A stretch of 64,000 nucleotides of DNA from contig CAYIOJ010000001.1 in NCBI GenBank assembly GCA_964365025.1, forward strand, positions 1 to 64,000, written 5' to 3'. Under the pieces are notes generated by a model. It was not told the DNA's origin, did no database searches, and saw only the letters and a program-made list of their open reading frames with translations. Position 1 is the first letter of the stretch. Each line of letters opens with the position of its first letter. The DNA comes from UBA10003 sp964365025. Lineage in GTDB: Bacteria; Patescibacteriota; Patescibacteriia; Magasanikbacterales; UBA10003. A program made the translations under genes and the position numbers. Shown here one piece after another: positions 26,683 to 35,493 of this stretch.

Positions 26683-28146
26683 TTAAGATTCTTTATACCG
26701 CAAAGGATAATTTTCTGGAATGCCGACGCTTTGTCTTTTTTGTTTCATAAAATCTCGACACTTCCCTAAAAACTCCATAATATCATCTTCTGTGCAATTA
26801 TGCGGTTTAAAATGAGGGCGCAAGGCATAGAGATATTCTCTTTTGTAATTATAACCCCGTTCATGATCATATTTTAACAAACCGTGTTCAACACAATATT
26901 CATACAATCTTGTGCCAGGATATGGCGTAGCCAATGAAAAGCTAACCCGGTCAACTGGCAATTTTGTTATCATTTCATAGGTTTCTTGCATTGTTTCACG
27001 TGTCTCTTGAGGCATGCCGATAACAAAGTAAGCTCCTATATACAGATGTTTATGTCTAGCGCAATTTTGAAAAACCTCATAAATCTTTTCGGTTTTAAGC
27101 CTCTTGCCAATCGCCTCATTTCTAATATATTCCGACCCGCTTTCAGGAGAAAGATTAATTTTAACTAAACCGGCTTTAACCATGGCATCTATAACTTCTT
27201 GATCTAGAGAATTTATCATTGCGCCGTTCGGAGTATCAAATTGAATATTCATTCCTCTTTTAAGAATCTCATCGCAAATGGCTAATATCCTCTTTTTATC
27301 CAATGTAAGATTATCATCTAAAAAAGAAAAATACCGCGCGTTGTGCTTAATATACAAATTCTCCATCTCATTTACAACATGGCGCGGTGTTCTGAATCTA
27401 GCTGTCGGCCCATGCACTAACCACATACCACAAAAGGAGCATTTAAAAGGACAACTCCTGCTTGAAAGAATGGGGAAAGGCGTGCCAATTTTTATTTTTT
27501 TGGGCGAATACCACTTAGATGTGTCAAATTCATAATTTTTAGAATCTAAAATATCAAAATCAACAAATGGCAATTCATCTAAATTGCCAATGAACGTTGT
27601 TTTGTTTTTCTTAACCGCTTGCCCGTCTTTTCTAAAAACTATGCCGTCTATGGAGTCTATTATTTGACTGCCGCCAGTTAAATATTTTACCAATTTTAAA
27701 AAAGTTTCTTCCCCCTCACCTAAAACAATATAATCAACATAGTCACACTCTTTCAATATTTCCACAGGAAAAAGAGTGGCGTGAAGGCCGCCCATTACAA
27801 TCGGTGCGCTCGGAAAAAGATCTTTGGCTTTTTGGGCTATCATTTTTCCACAATCAAACGCTCCGGAAAAAAGACAACCAACCCCGATAATATCAGGCAC
27901 AAAATCTCCAATCTGTTGAGAAATATTTTTTTCAATATACTCTTGAGGTGAGTAATCGCGCAATTGCCCCTTAAGCAGTCTGGAATAATATGTATTATAA
28001 AAATCCACTATTTTCACTTCTATATTATTTTTTTTTAGTACGGACGCCAAATAAAGCAATCCCAAAGGATAATGATAAAGCGGGTCGGTGTTAGAAAAAT
28101 CAACTTCCGCGGCTATTGAGTTTATGAGCAATACTTTGGTGGGCAT
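26683..28146 (-). CDS. B12-binding-type radical SAM protein
   Basis: A 487-residue protein. The cobalamin-binding-like domain spans residues 1-170 (KVLLINS, YPLGLLYLASVLKKNNIEVKIVD, APIVMGGLHATLFP, GEGEETFLKLV). The radical SAM cluster is at Cys232, Cys236 and Cys239 (RSCPFKCSFC). FSLATPYPGTRLYEY is typical of this family. The ATG at 28146 is chosen because an earlier start would overlap the HTH gene. First enzyme gene after the regulator in the 19-gene operon. Confidence 0.87.
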   Translation of the reverse strand: MPTKVLLINSIAAEVDFSNTDPLYHYPLGLLYLASVLKKNNIEVKIVDFYNTYYSRLLKGQLRDYSPQEYIEKNISQQIGDFVPDIIGVGCLFSGAFDCGKMIAQKAKDLFPSAPIVMGGLHATLFPVEILKECDYVDYIVLGEGEETFLKLVKYLTGGSQIIDSIDGIVFRKDGQAVKKNKTTFIGNLDELPFVDFDILDSKNYEFDTSKWYSPKKIKIGTPFPILSSRSCPFKCSFCGMWLVHGPTARFRTPRHVVNEMENLYIKHNARYFSFLDDNLTLDKKRILAICDEILKRGMNIQFDTPNGAMINSLDQEVIDAMVKAGLVKINLSPESGSEYIRNEAIGKRLKTEKIYEVFQNCARHKHLYIGAYFVIGMPQETRETMQETYEMITKLPVDRVSFSLATPYPGTRLYEYCVEHGLLKYDHERGYNYKREYLYALRPHFKPHNCTEDDIMEFLGKCRDFMKQKRQSVGIPENYPLRYKES

Positions 28147-28162
28147 AATTGTGAGCGGACGG

Positions 28163-28411
28163 TCACCATTTATTAATCTTGTTGACAACCTTCTGTTTTA
28201 ATTTGAGATAAGAATGAACTGCCGTAGCTTCGACCTGCGGCGAGACTATTCGTAACAGCTCTTTACCTAAAATACGATACTGACGGCCCAATTTATTAGC
28301 CTTAATCAGTCCATTTTTAAGGAACCTCTTCATGGTACTTTTACTTATTTTTAATAGCTGTTGCGCTTCATCAGTGGTGTATACCGAATAAGGCCTAATT
28401 TCTTGATCCAT
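28163..28411 (-). CDS. Small excisionase/MerR-type HTH DNA-binding protein
   Basis: An 82-residue protein. Residues 10-55 match the helix-turn-helix of excisionase/MerR-like proteins (YTTDEAQQLLKISKSTMKRFLKNGLIKANKLGRQYRI), in which a wing follows the recognition helix. The C terminus is basic. It is the first gene of the long minus-strand operon. Its promoter shares an inverted repeat with the promoter of the divergent capsule-type gene, so it may control both; this is inferred from position and the palindrome. Confidence 0.85.
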   Translation of the reverse strand: MDQEIRPYSVYTTDEAQQLLKISKSTMKRFLKNGLIKANKLGRQYRILGKELLRIVSPQVEATAVHSYLKLKQKVVNKINKW

Positions 28412-28446
28412 AATTCAGAACTTTAAATAAATCTATCTTTTCAATC

Positions 28447-28475
28447 ATTATATCTCCAATAATTCGAGGTGTCAA
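28447..28475 (-). promoter_or_regulatory. Consensus sigma70 promoter of the nonulosonate operon
   Basis: Minus strand TTGACA (28475-28470), exactly 17 bases, then TATAAT (28452-28447): a perfect consensus promoter reading into the HTH gene. Confidence 0.9.
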
Positions 28476-28507
28476 TAGAGTTATTAACAGCTCTTTAGTT
28501 GACGCCT
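28467..28507. promoter_or_regulatory. Inverted-repeat candidate operator between divergent promoters
   Basis: AGGTGTCAA at 28467-28475 is mirrored by TTGACGCCT at 28499-28507, with inner AGAG/CTCT pairs, centred near 28487. Each arm contains the -35 box of one of the two divergent promoters, so a dimeric regulator bound here could block both. The nearby HTH protein is the obvious candidate. Confidence 0.6.
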
Positions 28508-28527
28508 GTTTTATTGAATGATATGCT
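28499..28527 (+). promoter_or_regulatory. Promoter for the capsule-type gene
   Basis: TTGACG at 28499-28504, 17-base spacer, TATGCT at 28522-28527. Confidence 0.65.
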
Positions 28528-28597
28528 TAATTTACCATTAAATATCCATTATCAAATAATCGCTCTTGGCTAGTTTTTATTTTATTCAAATTCAAAC

Positions 28598-30091
28598 ATG
28601 AAAATTTGTTTTTTTCTACAACGCCGTTTTGCTTATTTAGGCCATAATTTGGCTGTCATCCTTAAAGAAAAATATACCGAACTGGATTTTTGTGGTTATG
28701 TCAATTTGCGCTCCAGCTTTGATTTTTTATCTTCTCAAAAGGATATCAAATACAGCACCCTTCTCTTGGATGAAGACATGCAAAAAAAGTATAAAGAAGA
28801 AAAACTGGATCTAAATTATCTCCAATGGCTAGAAAAAGAGTATGGCACACCGAATCTTTGGCCTTACATCGCCGTTGACCGTATTATTATATCTAATCAG
28901 CTGGTGCGGGAATACCCTTATGACAAACCATCTTATACGCACGAGGAAATGTTGCAACTTCTGCAAGTAATGTCTAAAGCCATCTTATCTTTTTTAGAAA
29001 AAGAAAAACCCAACGCCATATTCTTCTCTGTTATTGGCAGCATGGGTAGTACCCTACTTTTTGAAATGGCTAAAAAAATGGGTATTAAATGTTACCGAAT
29101 CGCAAATTGTCTCAAAGATTTAACTACAGTAACAGACGCTCCCAATTTATCACTTATCAATCCAGCGGAGGCAAGCTCTTTAACCGATATTCAACAAAAA
29201 CAACTGTTAACAAAAGCGATGGTCTTTTTAGAACAGTATCGGTCCATGCCTGTATCCTATTTTACAAAATCAGACCCCCAATATCAACAAATTGATCGAA
29301 CAAAACAATTACAAATTTTATTACCTAAAAATTTTCTAAATTTTATAAAATGGGTTTTTAAATACTTTTATAGTTACCTAACAAGCAAAGAACGCTTTGA
29401 CTATTCTTATACAAAACCGTGGTATTATTTAATAGATGGACTTAAAAGAAAAGTTAGAAATATTATCGGCGTAAACGATCTGTATGACGAACCGGATTGG
29501 AACGAAAATTTTGTTTTTTTTCCACTTCAATTCGAGCCGGAATCTGGCCTTTTACATGTCGCTTATTTTAAAACGAACCAACTAGAAGTTATTAAGCAAA
29601 CCGCCCGCGCCTTACCGGTCGGTTATAAATTATATATTAAAGAACATCCCACCATGGTAATGTACCGACCACGCTCCTTTTATAGAGCGATTAAAAAGAA
29701 CCCTAATGTTAAATTAATTAATCCGGCAATCAAAAGCTTTGATATTATATCACGAGCTAGATTAATTATTTCCATCACTGGCAGCTGCGGCTGGGAAGCA
29801 ACTTTGTTAAAAAAACCGGTTATCACTTTTGGGCTCGCCTTTTATAATCAACTGTCTTTCATAAAAAAATGTCGCGCCTTTGAAGATTTGCCCCAGATGG
29901 TTAAAGAACAGATTGAAAATTTTAATTATAATGAAAACGAACTCCTGGAATATTTAATAAAAATTTTTGAATCTTCGGCGCCGGTAGACTTAATCAGTAC
30001 TTGGGACGACGCCGGTGATAGCCAGCGACAAAAAAAAGCCTTGGAACCATTAGCTGATTTAATCGCTAAAAAACTTGGAATCAGAGCTTAA
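28598..30091 (+). CDS. Capsule-polysaccharide-type glycosyltransferase
   Basis: A 497-residue protein resembling capsule/surface-carbohydrate biosynthesis proteins with a GT-B-like C-terminal half. Key stretches are YIKEHPTMVMYRPRSFYRAI (around residue 347), VKLINPAIKSFDIISRARLIISITGSCGWEATLLKKPVITFG, typical of capsule synthesis domains that bind CMP-Kdo or CMP-sialic acid-like donors. The N-terminal half contains NAIFFSVIGSMGSTLLFEMAKKMGIKCYR. It is the only plus-strand gene in its region and is divergent from the CMP-nonulosonate operon, so a nonulosonate-transferring role is attractive but unproven. Confidence 0.75.
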   Translation: MKICFFLQRRFAYLGHNLAVILKEKYTELDFCGYVNLRSSFDFLSSQKDIKYSTLLLDEDMQKKYKEEKLDLNYLQWLEKEYGTPNLWPYIAVDRIIISNQLVREYPYDKPSYTHEEMLQLLQVMSKAILSFLEKEKPNAIFFSVIGSMGSTLLFEMAKKMGIKCYRIANCLKDLTTVTDAPNLSLINPAEASSLTDIQQKQLLTKAMVFLEQYRSMPVSYFTKSDPQYQQIDRTKQLQILLPKNFLNFIKWVFKYFYSYLTSKERFDYSYTKPWYYLIDGLKRKVRNIIGVNDLYDEPDWNENFVFFPLQFEPESGLLHVAYFKTNQLEVIKQTARALPVGYKLYIKEHPTMVMYRPRSFYRAIKKNPNVKLINPAIKSFDIISRARLIISITGSCGWEATLLKKPVITFGLAFYNQLSFIKKCRAFEDLPQMVKEQIENFNYNENELLEYLIKIFESSAPVDLISTWDDAGDSQRQKKALEPLADLIAKKLGIRA

Positions 30092-30107
30092 GCAAACTTC
30101 TTACTAT

Positions 30108-30140
30108 AAAAAGAATGGCCAGAGTTGGCCATTCTTTTTT
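30108..30140. terminator. Bidirectional terminator between convergent genes
   Basis: Stem AAAAAGAATGGCCA / TGGCCATTCTTTTT with a four-base loop. A and T runs on the two sides allow function on both strands, for the capsule-type gene and the FkbM gene. Confidence 0.9.
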
Positions 30141-30149
30141 ATTTTGTCT

Positions 30150-30938
30150 CTATTTACTAACCCAATAATATTCGCAGCCGTAATGATTTTTATTCAAAAA
30201 TTCACATCTAAAACCCAGCTCACTCAACAATTTTAAAACATCTTCTTTGGTGTTGCCAAATTTTTTTATCACATCGCGGTGAAGCTCTAATAAGATATTT
30301 ATGCTTTTAATTTTTTTTAAATAATCCTTCATCCCGGAAAAAGCTAAATACTCAGCGCCCTCTATATCCATTTTAATTAAAGTCGGATTTATATTATTTT
30401 TCTCTAACCAATCATCTAAGGTCAAGCCGTCAATTTGAAAATTGCTGTCATCCGATATTCTGCCGGTTTCTCTACCCCTAAATTCAGAAAAAAATACTGA
30501 CCTTATTTTATCAGTAACTATTGCCTTGAGTACTGTAACATTGTGTAAATCATTTAAAATAATATTTTTTTTAATATGCTCATAATTCACAATATCCGGT
30601 TCAAAAATGTATATCCTTGAGGCCGGACAGGCTTTAGCGGCCAGCAATCCATAAAAACCATTATATCCACCAAAATCAATAATATCAGTTGCTGTTTGTG
30701 GTAAATGCTTCTTCCAAATACTAAATAAATTATATTCGTAATATTTTTTGTTTTTACTTCTTATAACGAAATAATGATGGTTGGGATGGGAAAAAGTCAT
30801 TTTTACTTTTAAGCCATCAACTTCAACTTCAATAAATTTTCTAAAATCCAAGTAATACTTAATATATATAAATAATCTTTTCAGGCAATAACGAAATGCC
30901 CAACCGTATTTCATTGTGAACAAAGTCTTAAACTTCAT
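30150..30938 (-). CDS. FkbM-family methyltransferase
   Basis: A 262-residue SAM methyltransferase. TDIIDFGGYNGFYGLLAAKACPASRIYIFEPDIVNYEHIKKNI is the FkbM-type SAM region, with Glu of FEPD for the ribose; LDDWLEKNNINPTLIKMDIEGAEYLAFSGM is the second family hallmark. Likely O-methylates a sugar hydroxyl. Last gene of the operon that starts at the glycosyltransferase at 33663. Confidence 0.88.
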   Translation of the reverse strand: MKFKTLFTMKYGWAFRYCLKRLFIYIKYYLDFRKFIEVEVDGLKVKMTFSHPNHHYFVIRSKNKKYYEYNLFSIWKKHLPQTATDIIDFGGYNGFYGLLAAKACPASRIYIFEPDIVNYEHIKKNIILNDLHNVTVLKAIVTDKIRSVFFSEFRGRETGRISDDSNFQIDGLTLDDWLEKNNINPTLIKMDIEGAEYLAFSGMKDYLKKIKSINILLELHRDVIKKFGNTKEDVLKLLSELGFRCEFLNKNHYGCEYYWVSK

Positions 30939-30946
30939 ACGCTGTT

Positions 30947-32026
30947 TTATTTTATATAAAATCTCTTTGGAGTATCAACCGAGTGTCCCAAACTCATTTC
31001 CATTTTGGCATACTCAAAATCAGCCTCAGTCATCAACTTGGCCAGAGCTTTAAATGTCGTTTTCGGTTTCCAACCTAAAACATCGCGCGCTTTTGACGAA
31101 TCCCCCAACAATACGTCCACTTCATTCGGTCTAAAATAAATAGGATCCACCTCAATAATGATTTTGCCGGTTTTACGGTCTATGCCATTTTCTTTCAGTC
31201 CCTGGCCGACCCAGTCAATTTCCATGTCTAAGTTTTTTGCCACCTCTTCAATAAATTCACGTACGCTGTGATTTTCGCCAGTGGCAATCACAAAATCATC
31301 CGGCTCCTTGTTCTGTAAAATCATCCAAATTGCCTCTACATAATCTTTGGAATATCCCCAGTCTCTTTTCGCGTCTAAATTACCCAGTTTTAACACCTGC
31401 CGCGTCCCAACTTTTATTTGTGCCAAACCAAGAGTTATCTTACGGGTAACAAAATTCAAGCCCCTCCGAGGTGACTCATGATTAAACAAAATACCATTCG
31501 AGGCAAAAATCCCGTAACCATTGCGGAAAATCTTCGTTATGTGAAAAGCAAAAACTTTTGAAAGACCGTAGGGAGATTGCGGATTGAATGGTGTTTCTTC
31601 ATTTTGCGGCGTAGCCAAAACATTGCCGAACATTTCCGAGGAGCTGGCTTGATAAAATTTTACTGGTAAACGCAAATTACGGATGGTCTCTAAAATGCGT
31701 AAAGGGCCAAGTGCGTTGATATTGGCCGTGTACTCCGGCACATCAAAACTGACAGCCACGTGACTCATGGCGCCCAAATTATAAATTTCGTCCGGCTTAA
31801 TTTCGTTGATTATTCGCACCAAGTTAGAGCTGTCAGATAAATCAGCGTAAGTCATCTCAATGTTGGGCTCATCAACTTCTTCGCACAGATGATCAATCCG
31901 CTGAGTATTTGGCGAACTGCTACGGCGCTTAAGCCCAAATACCTGGTAGCCTTTTTCTAAAAGAAATTCAGATAAATACGACCCGTCTTGTCCGGTTGTT
32001 CCCGTTATCAATGCTTTTTTAGACAT
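30947..32026 (-). CDS. gmd: GDP-mannose 4,6-dehydratase
   Basis: A 359-residue extended SDR making GDP-4-keto-6-deoxymannose. GTTGQDGSYLSEFLLEKGYQVFGLKRRSSSPNTQRIDHL is nearly diagnostic for Gmd, binding NADP. The catalytic stretch is SSSEMFGN with YGLSKVFA as YxxxK, and NHESPRRGLNFVTRKI with VLKLGNLDAKRDWGYSKDYVEAIW follow. Length is normal. The 4-keto product could feed fucose, rhamnose, perosamine or deoxytalose synthesis; no dedicated partner reductase is recognisable nearby, but the cupin gene upstream could act on the product. Confidence 0.95.
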   Translation of the reverse strand: MSKKALITGTTGQDGSYLSEFLLEKGYQVFGLKRRSSSPNTQRIDHLCEEVDEPNIEMTYADLSDSSNLVRIINEIKPDEIYNLGAMSHVAVSFDVPEYTANINALGPLRILETIRNLRLPVKFYQASSSEMFGNVLATPQNEETPFNPQSPYGLSKVFAFHITKIFRNGYGIFASNGILFNHESPRRGLNFVTRKITLGLAQIKVGTRQVLKLGNLDAKRDWGYSKDYVEAIWMILQNKEPDDFVIATGENHSVREFIEEVAKNLDMEIDWVGQGLKENGIDRKTGKIIIEVDPIYFRPNEVDVLLGDSSKARDVLGWKPKTTFKALAKLMTEADFEYAKMEMSLGHSVDTPKRFYIK

Positions 32027-32062
32027 ACTTTATTTAAAAAATATCTTATTAATCAATTAATT

Positions 32063-32443
32063 TTATTTCCCCAATTGTTTTTTAATTATCTTCCGATATG
32101 GCTCATAGTATCGCGCCATGTAACGACCAGCAAACCATTCTATCATCACCGTGTCAATTATAAATTTATAAAGATGGGGGGTATTGGGCGGGATAATGAT
32201 TAATTCATTTGGCCCATACTGTTTAGAAATGTCTTTATTTTTTTGGCGCAAAGTTAATTTTATTTTTCCTTTCAAAACAACATTATACTGTTCTGTCGGA
32301 TGATAATCACCAGCCCTGTAACCTCCGGCATTAGTGAAGATAACGTTAAACTCTGTTCCTTTAAATTTATTTATGAATATTTCTCCTCGCCGGTCGCTAA
32401 AAAATTTATAACTTAACTCTTTGTTTTCTTTTTGGACTGTCAT
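32063..32443 (-). CDS. Cupin-domain protein
   Basis: A 126-residue single-domain cupin. The two-motif barrel is visible: GDYHPTEQYNVVLKGKIKLTLR (first motif, His and Glu) and GPNELIIIPPNTPHLYKFI (second motif, Pro-His). It resembles small sugar-nucleotide isomerases and epimerases in size but lacks a distinctive signature, so it may be a ketoisomerase or only a sugar-binding or stabilising protein. It lies between a glycosyltransferase gene and gmd. Confidence 0.75.
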   Translation of the reverse strand: MTVQKENKELSYKFFSDRRGEIFINKFKGTEFNVIFTNAGGYRAGDYHPTEQYNVVLKGKIKLTLRQKNKDISKQYGPNELIIIPPNTPHLYKFIIDTVMIEWFAGRYMARYYEPYRKIIKKQLGK

Positions 32444-32457
32444 AATTAAACAGATAT

Positions 32458-33663
32458 TTAAATATCTTTCTTGGCGTTAGCAACAGCTTCTTTCATCCTT
32501 TGGTCTAATTCGGCAATTCTGCTTCTATGGTTTAATTCCGGTTCATCCATTCTTATATAACACTGCTTTGAAAGTTTTTCCCGCAACTGATAATCGTCCA
32601 CCAATTGTTCAATTTTCCGCGCCAAATCATCTGAATCGTTATCTTTAAAATAAAGCGCGCTACCACGAGCAACCCATTCCAATCCCCCGCCTCCGGGAAT
32701 AATTGACGGCAAACCGAACATCATGGCTGTCATCAAAGACATGGCCGTCAAATCTTTTCTCCAATGGGCCTGAACATAAATGTCCGCCTGCTTAAAACGA
32801 TTATAAAGATCCTCTTTTGTCATCCATCCGGGTAATTCCACATACGGCTCAAGATGCAAATCATGAATCATTTTATGGACAAACTTTTCTTCCGACCCGT
32901 CTCCACCTAAAACCAGATGAAAATTATCCTTGTTTTTAACCTTAGAAAAAGCAGTCAAAATAAGATCAAATCCTTTTCCCGGGGCCATTTTACTTGAATA
33001 TAAAAGAGTATAAGGCCCGTGCTTTTTATTTCTTTTACTGTAAGTATCTTCAGAAATATCATACTTTTTCATCAGTCCGCGATAATCAAACGGATCGCCA
33101 TAAATAAAACAGCGGATGTCTATCTTCATGCGAAAATTTCTATAACTTTCCGTTAAACAGGAATTAGCAAAACCAATGATATCAATATAATCAGTCAATG
33201 GCATTAAAAAGCAACGTTCAAAATTAAAACGAACAAACTTTTTAAACTTCCGCAATAAACCATCTCTTTTGTGAGGAAACAGGTAGGAAACATTTCCCGG
33301 CCAAGCAGTAAGCTCGCGATTAAAATAACCCACCACAGGAATTTTTCCGCCCAGTAACCGATAAAGACCGGCGCCATATAAAAAAACTTGACCATCTACA
33401 AAAAAAATATCGGCTTGATTGGAATATTTTCTTAAAACCCTAAAAACGCCTTTTTGTATTCCCAACATTCGACCTGATTTGACATCCTCTTCAATTACGG
33501 TATAAGGCAATTTTAAGGGGATATTATTCGATTTGGGATGAGTTGTGCAAACAAAAATCTCATGACCCAAATCTTGCAGGGTTCTATAGGTTAAATCGTA
33601 TTCATCGGTTGTTCCGCCTGAAGTTAAAAAATTTAATTTAGGCGTAACAAAAAATATTTTCAT
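32458..33663 (-). CDS. Family 4-type (GT-B) glycosyltransferase
   Basis: A 401-residue GT-B enzyme. LLYSSKMAPGKGFDLILTAFSKVKNKDNFHLVLGGDGSE and LPGWMTKEDLYNRFKQADIYVQAHWRKDLTAMSLMTAMMFGLPSIIPGGGGLEWVARGSALYF show the C-terminal donor site; the usual E-x7-E motif is only partly kept. The N terminus (FFVTPKLNFLTSGGTTDEYDL) is the acceptor half. First gene of a four-gene operon with a good promoter 12 bases upstream. Confidence 0.88.
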   Translation of the reverse strand: MKIFFVTPKLNFLTSGGTTDEYDLTYRTLQDLGHEIFVCTTHPKSNNIPLKLPYTVIEEDVKSGRMLGIQKGVFRVLRKYSNQADIFFVDGQVFLYGAGLYRLLGGKIPVVGYFNRELTAWPGNVSYLFPHKRDGLLRKFKKFVRFNFERCFLMPLTDYIDIIGFANSCLTESYRNFRMKIDIRCFIYGDPFDYRGLMKKYDISEDTYSKRNKKHGPYTLLYSSKMAPGKGFDLILTAFSKVKNKDNFHLVLGGDGSEEKFVHKMIHDLHLEPYVELPGWMTKEDLYNRFKQADIYVQAHWRKDLTAMSLMTAMMFGLPSIIPGGGGLEWVARGSALYFKDNDSDDLARKIEQLVDDYQLREKLSKQCYIRMDEPELNHRSRIAELDQRMKEAVANAKKDI

Positions 33664-33674
33664 ATGATTAGTCT

Positions 33675-33703
33675 ATTTTAGCAAAAACTATGCAATTTTG
33701 CAA
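33675..33703 (-). promoter_or_regulatory. Promoter for the gmd operon
   Basis: Minus strand TTGCAA (33703-33698), 17 bases, extended -10 TGCTAAAAT ending at 33675. Start codon at 33663. Confidence 0.65.
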
Positions 33704-33726
33704 TCACTCAAATACCCACAAATACA

Positions 33727-35493
33727 TCATTGATAAACATAAACCGGCCCAAATTCCCCTACCAGACGCGCAAAACCAAATTGTTTCACAAGCGTCACGG
33801 ATAATGGATCTTCGCTCATTAAATAATCTATCTTGTATTTTTTCAATTCTGTCAAAAAATCTTTGCCAAGAAACGCGCGATATTCAGCCGCAACCTGTTT
33901 GACTGTTTCTTTAAATTTCTTATCTGGCATTCTAGACAAACTTTCCTTCCAATCTCCGGTATAATGAGTGCCGGACCATTGTAAATTCTCTCGTAAAAAT
34001 CGTTCGGCATTTTCTGCTGTCGCCCCGCTCAATGCCATCCAAATCATAGAATTATGTTTTGCGCGTTCAAGCGGCACGGAGCTTAAACCAAACAGGTTGG
34101 TCATATAAACATTACACTGCGTAAAAGCCGGTATCAAGAAAGCCAACTTTTCTTCCTTGTTTTCTTTTATTAAAACAACGCAATCTTTTTCGCCATTAAC
34201 ACGTAGCCAACTAAGTACTGCGTGATATTTTTGAAGTTCCCGCATCCCTTCTACTCCATACTTATAACTCTTGGCCACCGCCGTTCCATAAACAAAAAAA
34301 ACCAAAATAACTAAAAAATTCATAACCAAAATGATTCTCGGTAATTTGCTTTTAAAAACTAGGTATAGTGGAACCATGGCGGCTACAATGGCCAGGGGAG
34401 CTGTATATTGAGAAAAATGATAATACCAAACTGTTCTACCGGTGATTATTTGCTGATTTAAAGCAATAAATCCGCCCAAAATAAAAGATAAACAAAACCA
34501 CCAAACGCGCCCGAGTTTCTCTCCATTTTTTTTTCTGCTTAAACATTCATAAAAAAATGTCGGCAAAAAAATCAACAAAGCGAGCGTTAAAATTTTATTA
34601 AAAACCGGTTGATGAGTGAACGACATGCCGTAAGACGCTGAAGCTAGCCCTTCTTGGCCAATCCCAACAGAAAAAACTCTATAAAAATACGGTAACAACA
34701 AACCAAATCCGAGCAGTCCGACAAAAAAAATCGCTCGCGCTGTTAACCAGTCTTTCTTTAGCAAAAAAACAAACATGAGCACCGCCCAAACAGAGGCGGC
34801 CGTTCCCCAACTAAAAAAATATCCGACCATTAAAGACAAAACCATACCCGCCATTACACCGCTGTAAATTCGTCGTTTGTTGTTATTACTATTTACTAGC
34901 GACCAAAGCAACAACAAAAAACAAAATAACAAAATCGCTCCTGTTATTGGGTTCACCGGCCTGACCCAAGAAAGATAAGCGGCGTGTTTGTATTGATCGC
35001 TCACTATGGCCCAAACGATTTTAAGGGCTGGCAAGTCTAAACTTAAAATAACTAACAATCCGCAGGCGATCGCGTTGATTCTACCTCGAAAATCAACGAC
35101 CTTGGTTAATTTACACATCAAAAGATAAACCAAAAAAAATAGAATTGCCGGTAACAAAAAACCATTGAATAAGACGGCTGTTTCAGCAGCTGAAAGCCCT
35201 AATACAAAAGCCGGAATCGCGTAAAAATATTCTCCAATCGGCAAAACCAAAGACGGCAAATTTTTATATTCAAAAATATAAGGGGCGTTAACCCAGCCGT
35301 GCCCATCCAATATCTCTTGAATCCTGACGGTATAAAAAATATTGTCGTTCACATAAAAAAATGGAATGCCGCGATATTCACTACCCAAGGATTTTATGGC
35401 CAAAAATTGCGGCGCAATGGAAAAAGCGCCAACCACGAAAAAGCAAATGATGGCCAAATAGTGATTTCTAATTAGAGTACTTATTTTTGTCAT
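33727..35493 (-). CDS. GT-C-like multi-pass membrane protein, copy 1
   Basis: A 588-residue protein with about 12 membrane helices in residues 12-410 and a C-terminal soluble domain of about 170 residues. The first external loop carries IQEILDGHGWVNAPYIFEYK, whose Asp may correspond to the catalytic acid of GT-C glycosyltransferases. The end (WLRVNGEKDCVVLIKENK, EFGPVYVYQ) resembles YfhO/GT-C C-terminal domains. The protein at 56031-57824 is a diverged paralogue. It could be a polyprenyl-sugar-dependent glycosyltransferase or the missing polymerase. It overlaps rfbH by four bases. Confidence 0.65.
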   Translation of the reverse strand: MTKISTLIRNHYLAIICFFVVGAFSIAPQFLAIKSLGSEYRGIPFFYVNDNIFYTVRIQEILDGHGWVNAPYIFEYKNLPSLVLPIGEYFYAIPAFVLGLSAAETAVLFNGFLLPAILFFLVYLLMCKLTKVVDFRGRINAIACGLLVILSLDLPALKIVWAIVSDQYKHAAYLSWVRPVNPITGAILLFCFLLLLWSLVNSNNNKRRIYSGVMAGMVLSLMVGYFFSWGTAASVWAVLMFVFLLKKDWLTARAIFFVGLLGFGLLLPYFYRVFSVGIGQEGLASASYGMSFTHQPVFNKILTLALLIFLPTFFYECLSRKKNGEKLGRVWWFCLSFILGGFIALNQQIITGRTVWYYHFSQYTAPLAIVAAMVPLYLVFKSKLPRIILVMNFLVILVFFVYGTAVAKSYKYGVEGMRELQKYHAVLSWLRVNGEKDCVVLIKENKEEKLAFLIPAFTQCNVYMTNLFGLSSVPLERAKHNSMIWMALSGATAENAERFLRENLQWSGTHYTGDWKESLSRMPDKKFKETVKQVAAEYRAFLGKDFLTELKKYKIDYLMSEDPLSVTLVKQFGFARLVGEFGPVYVYQ

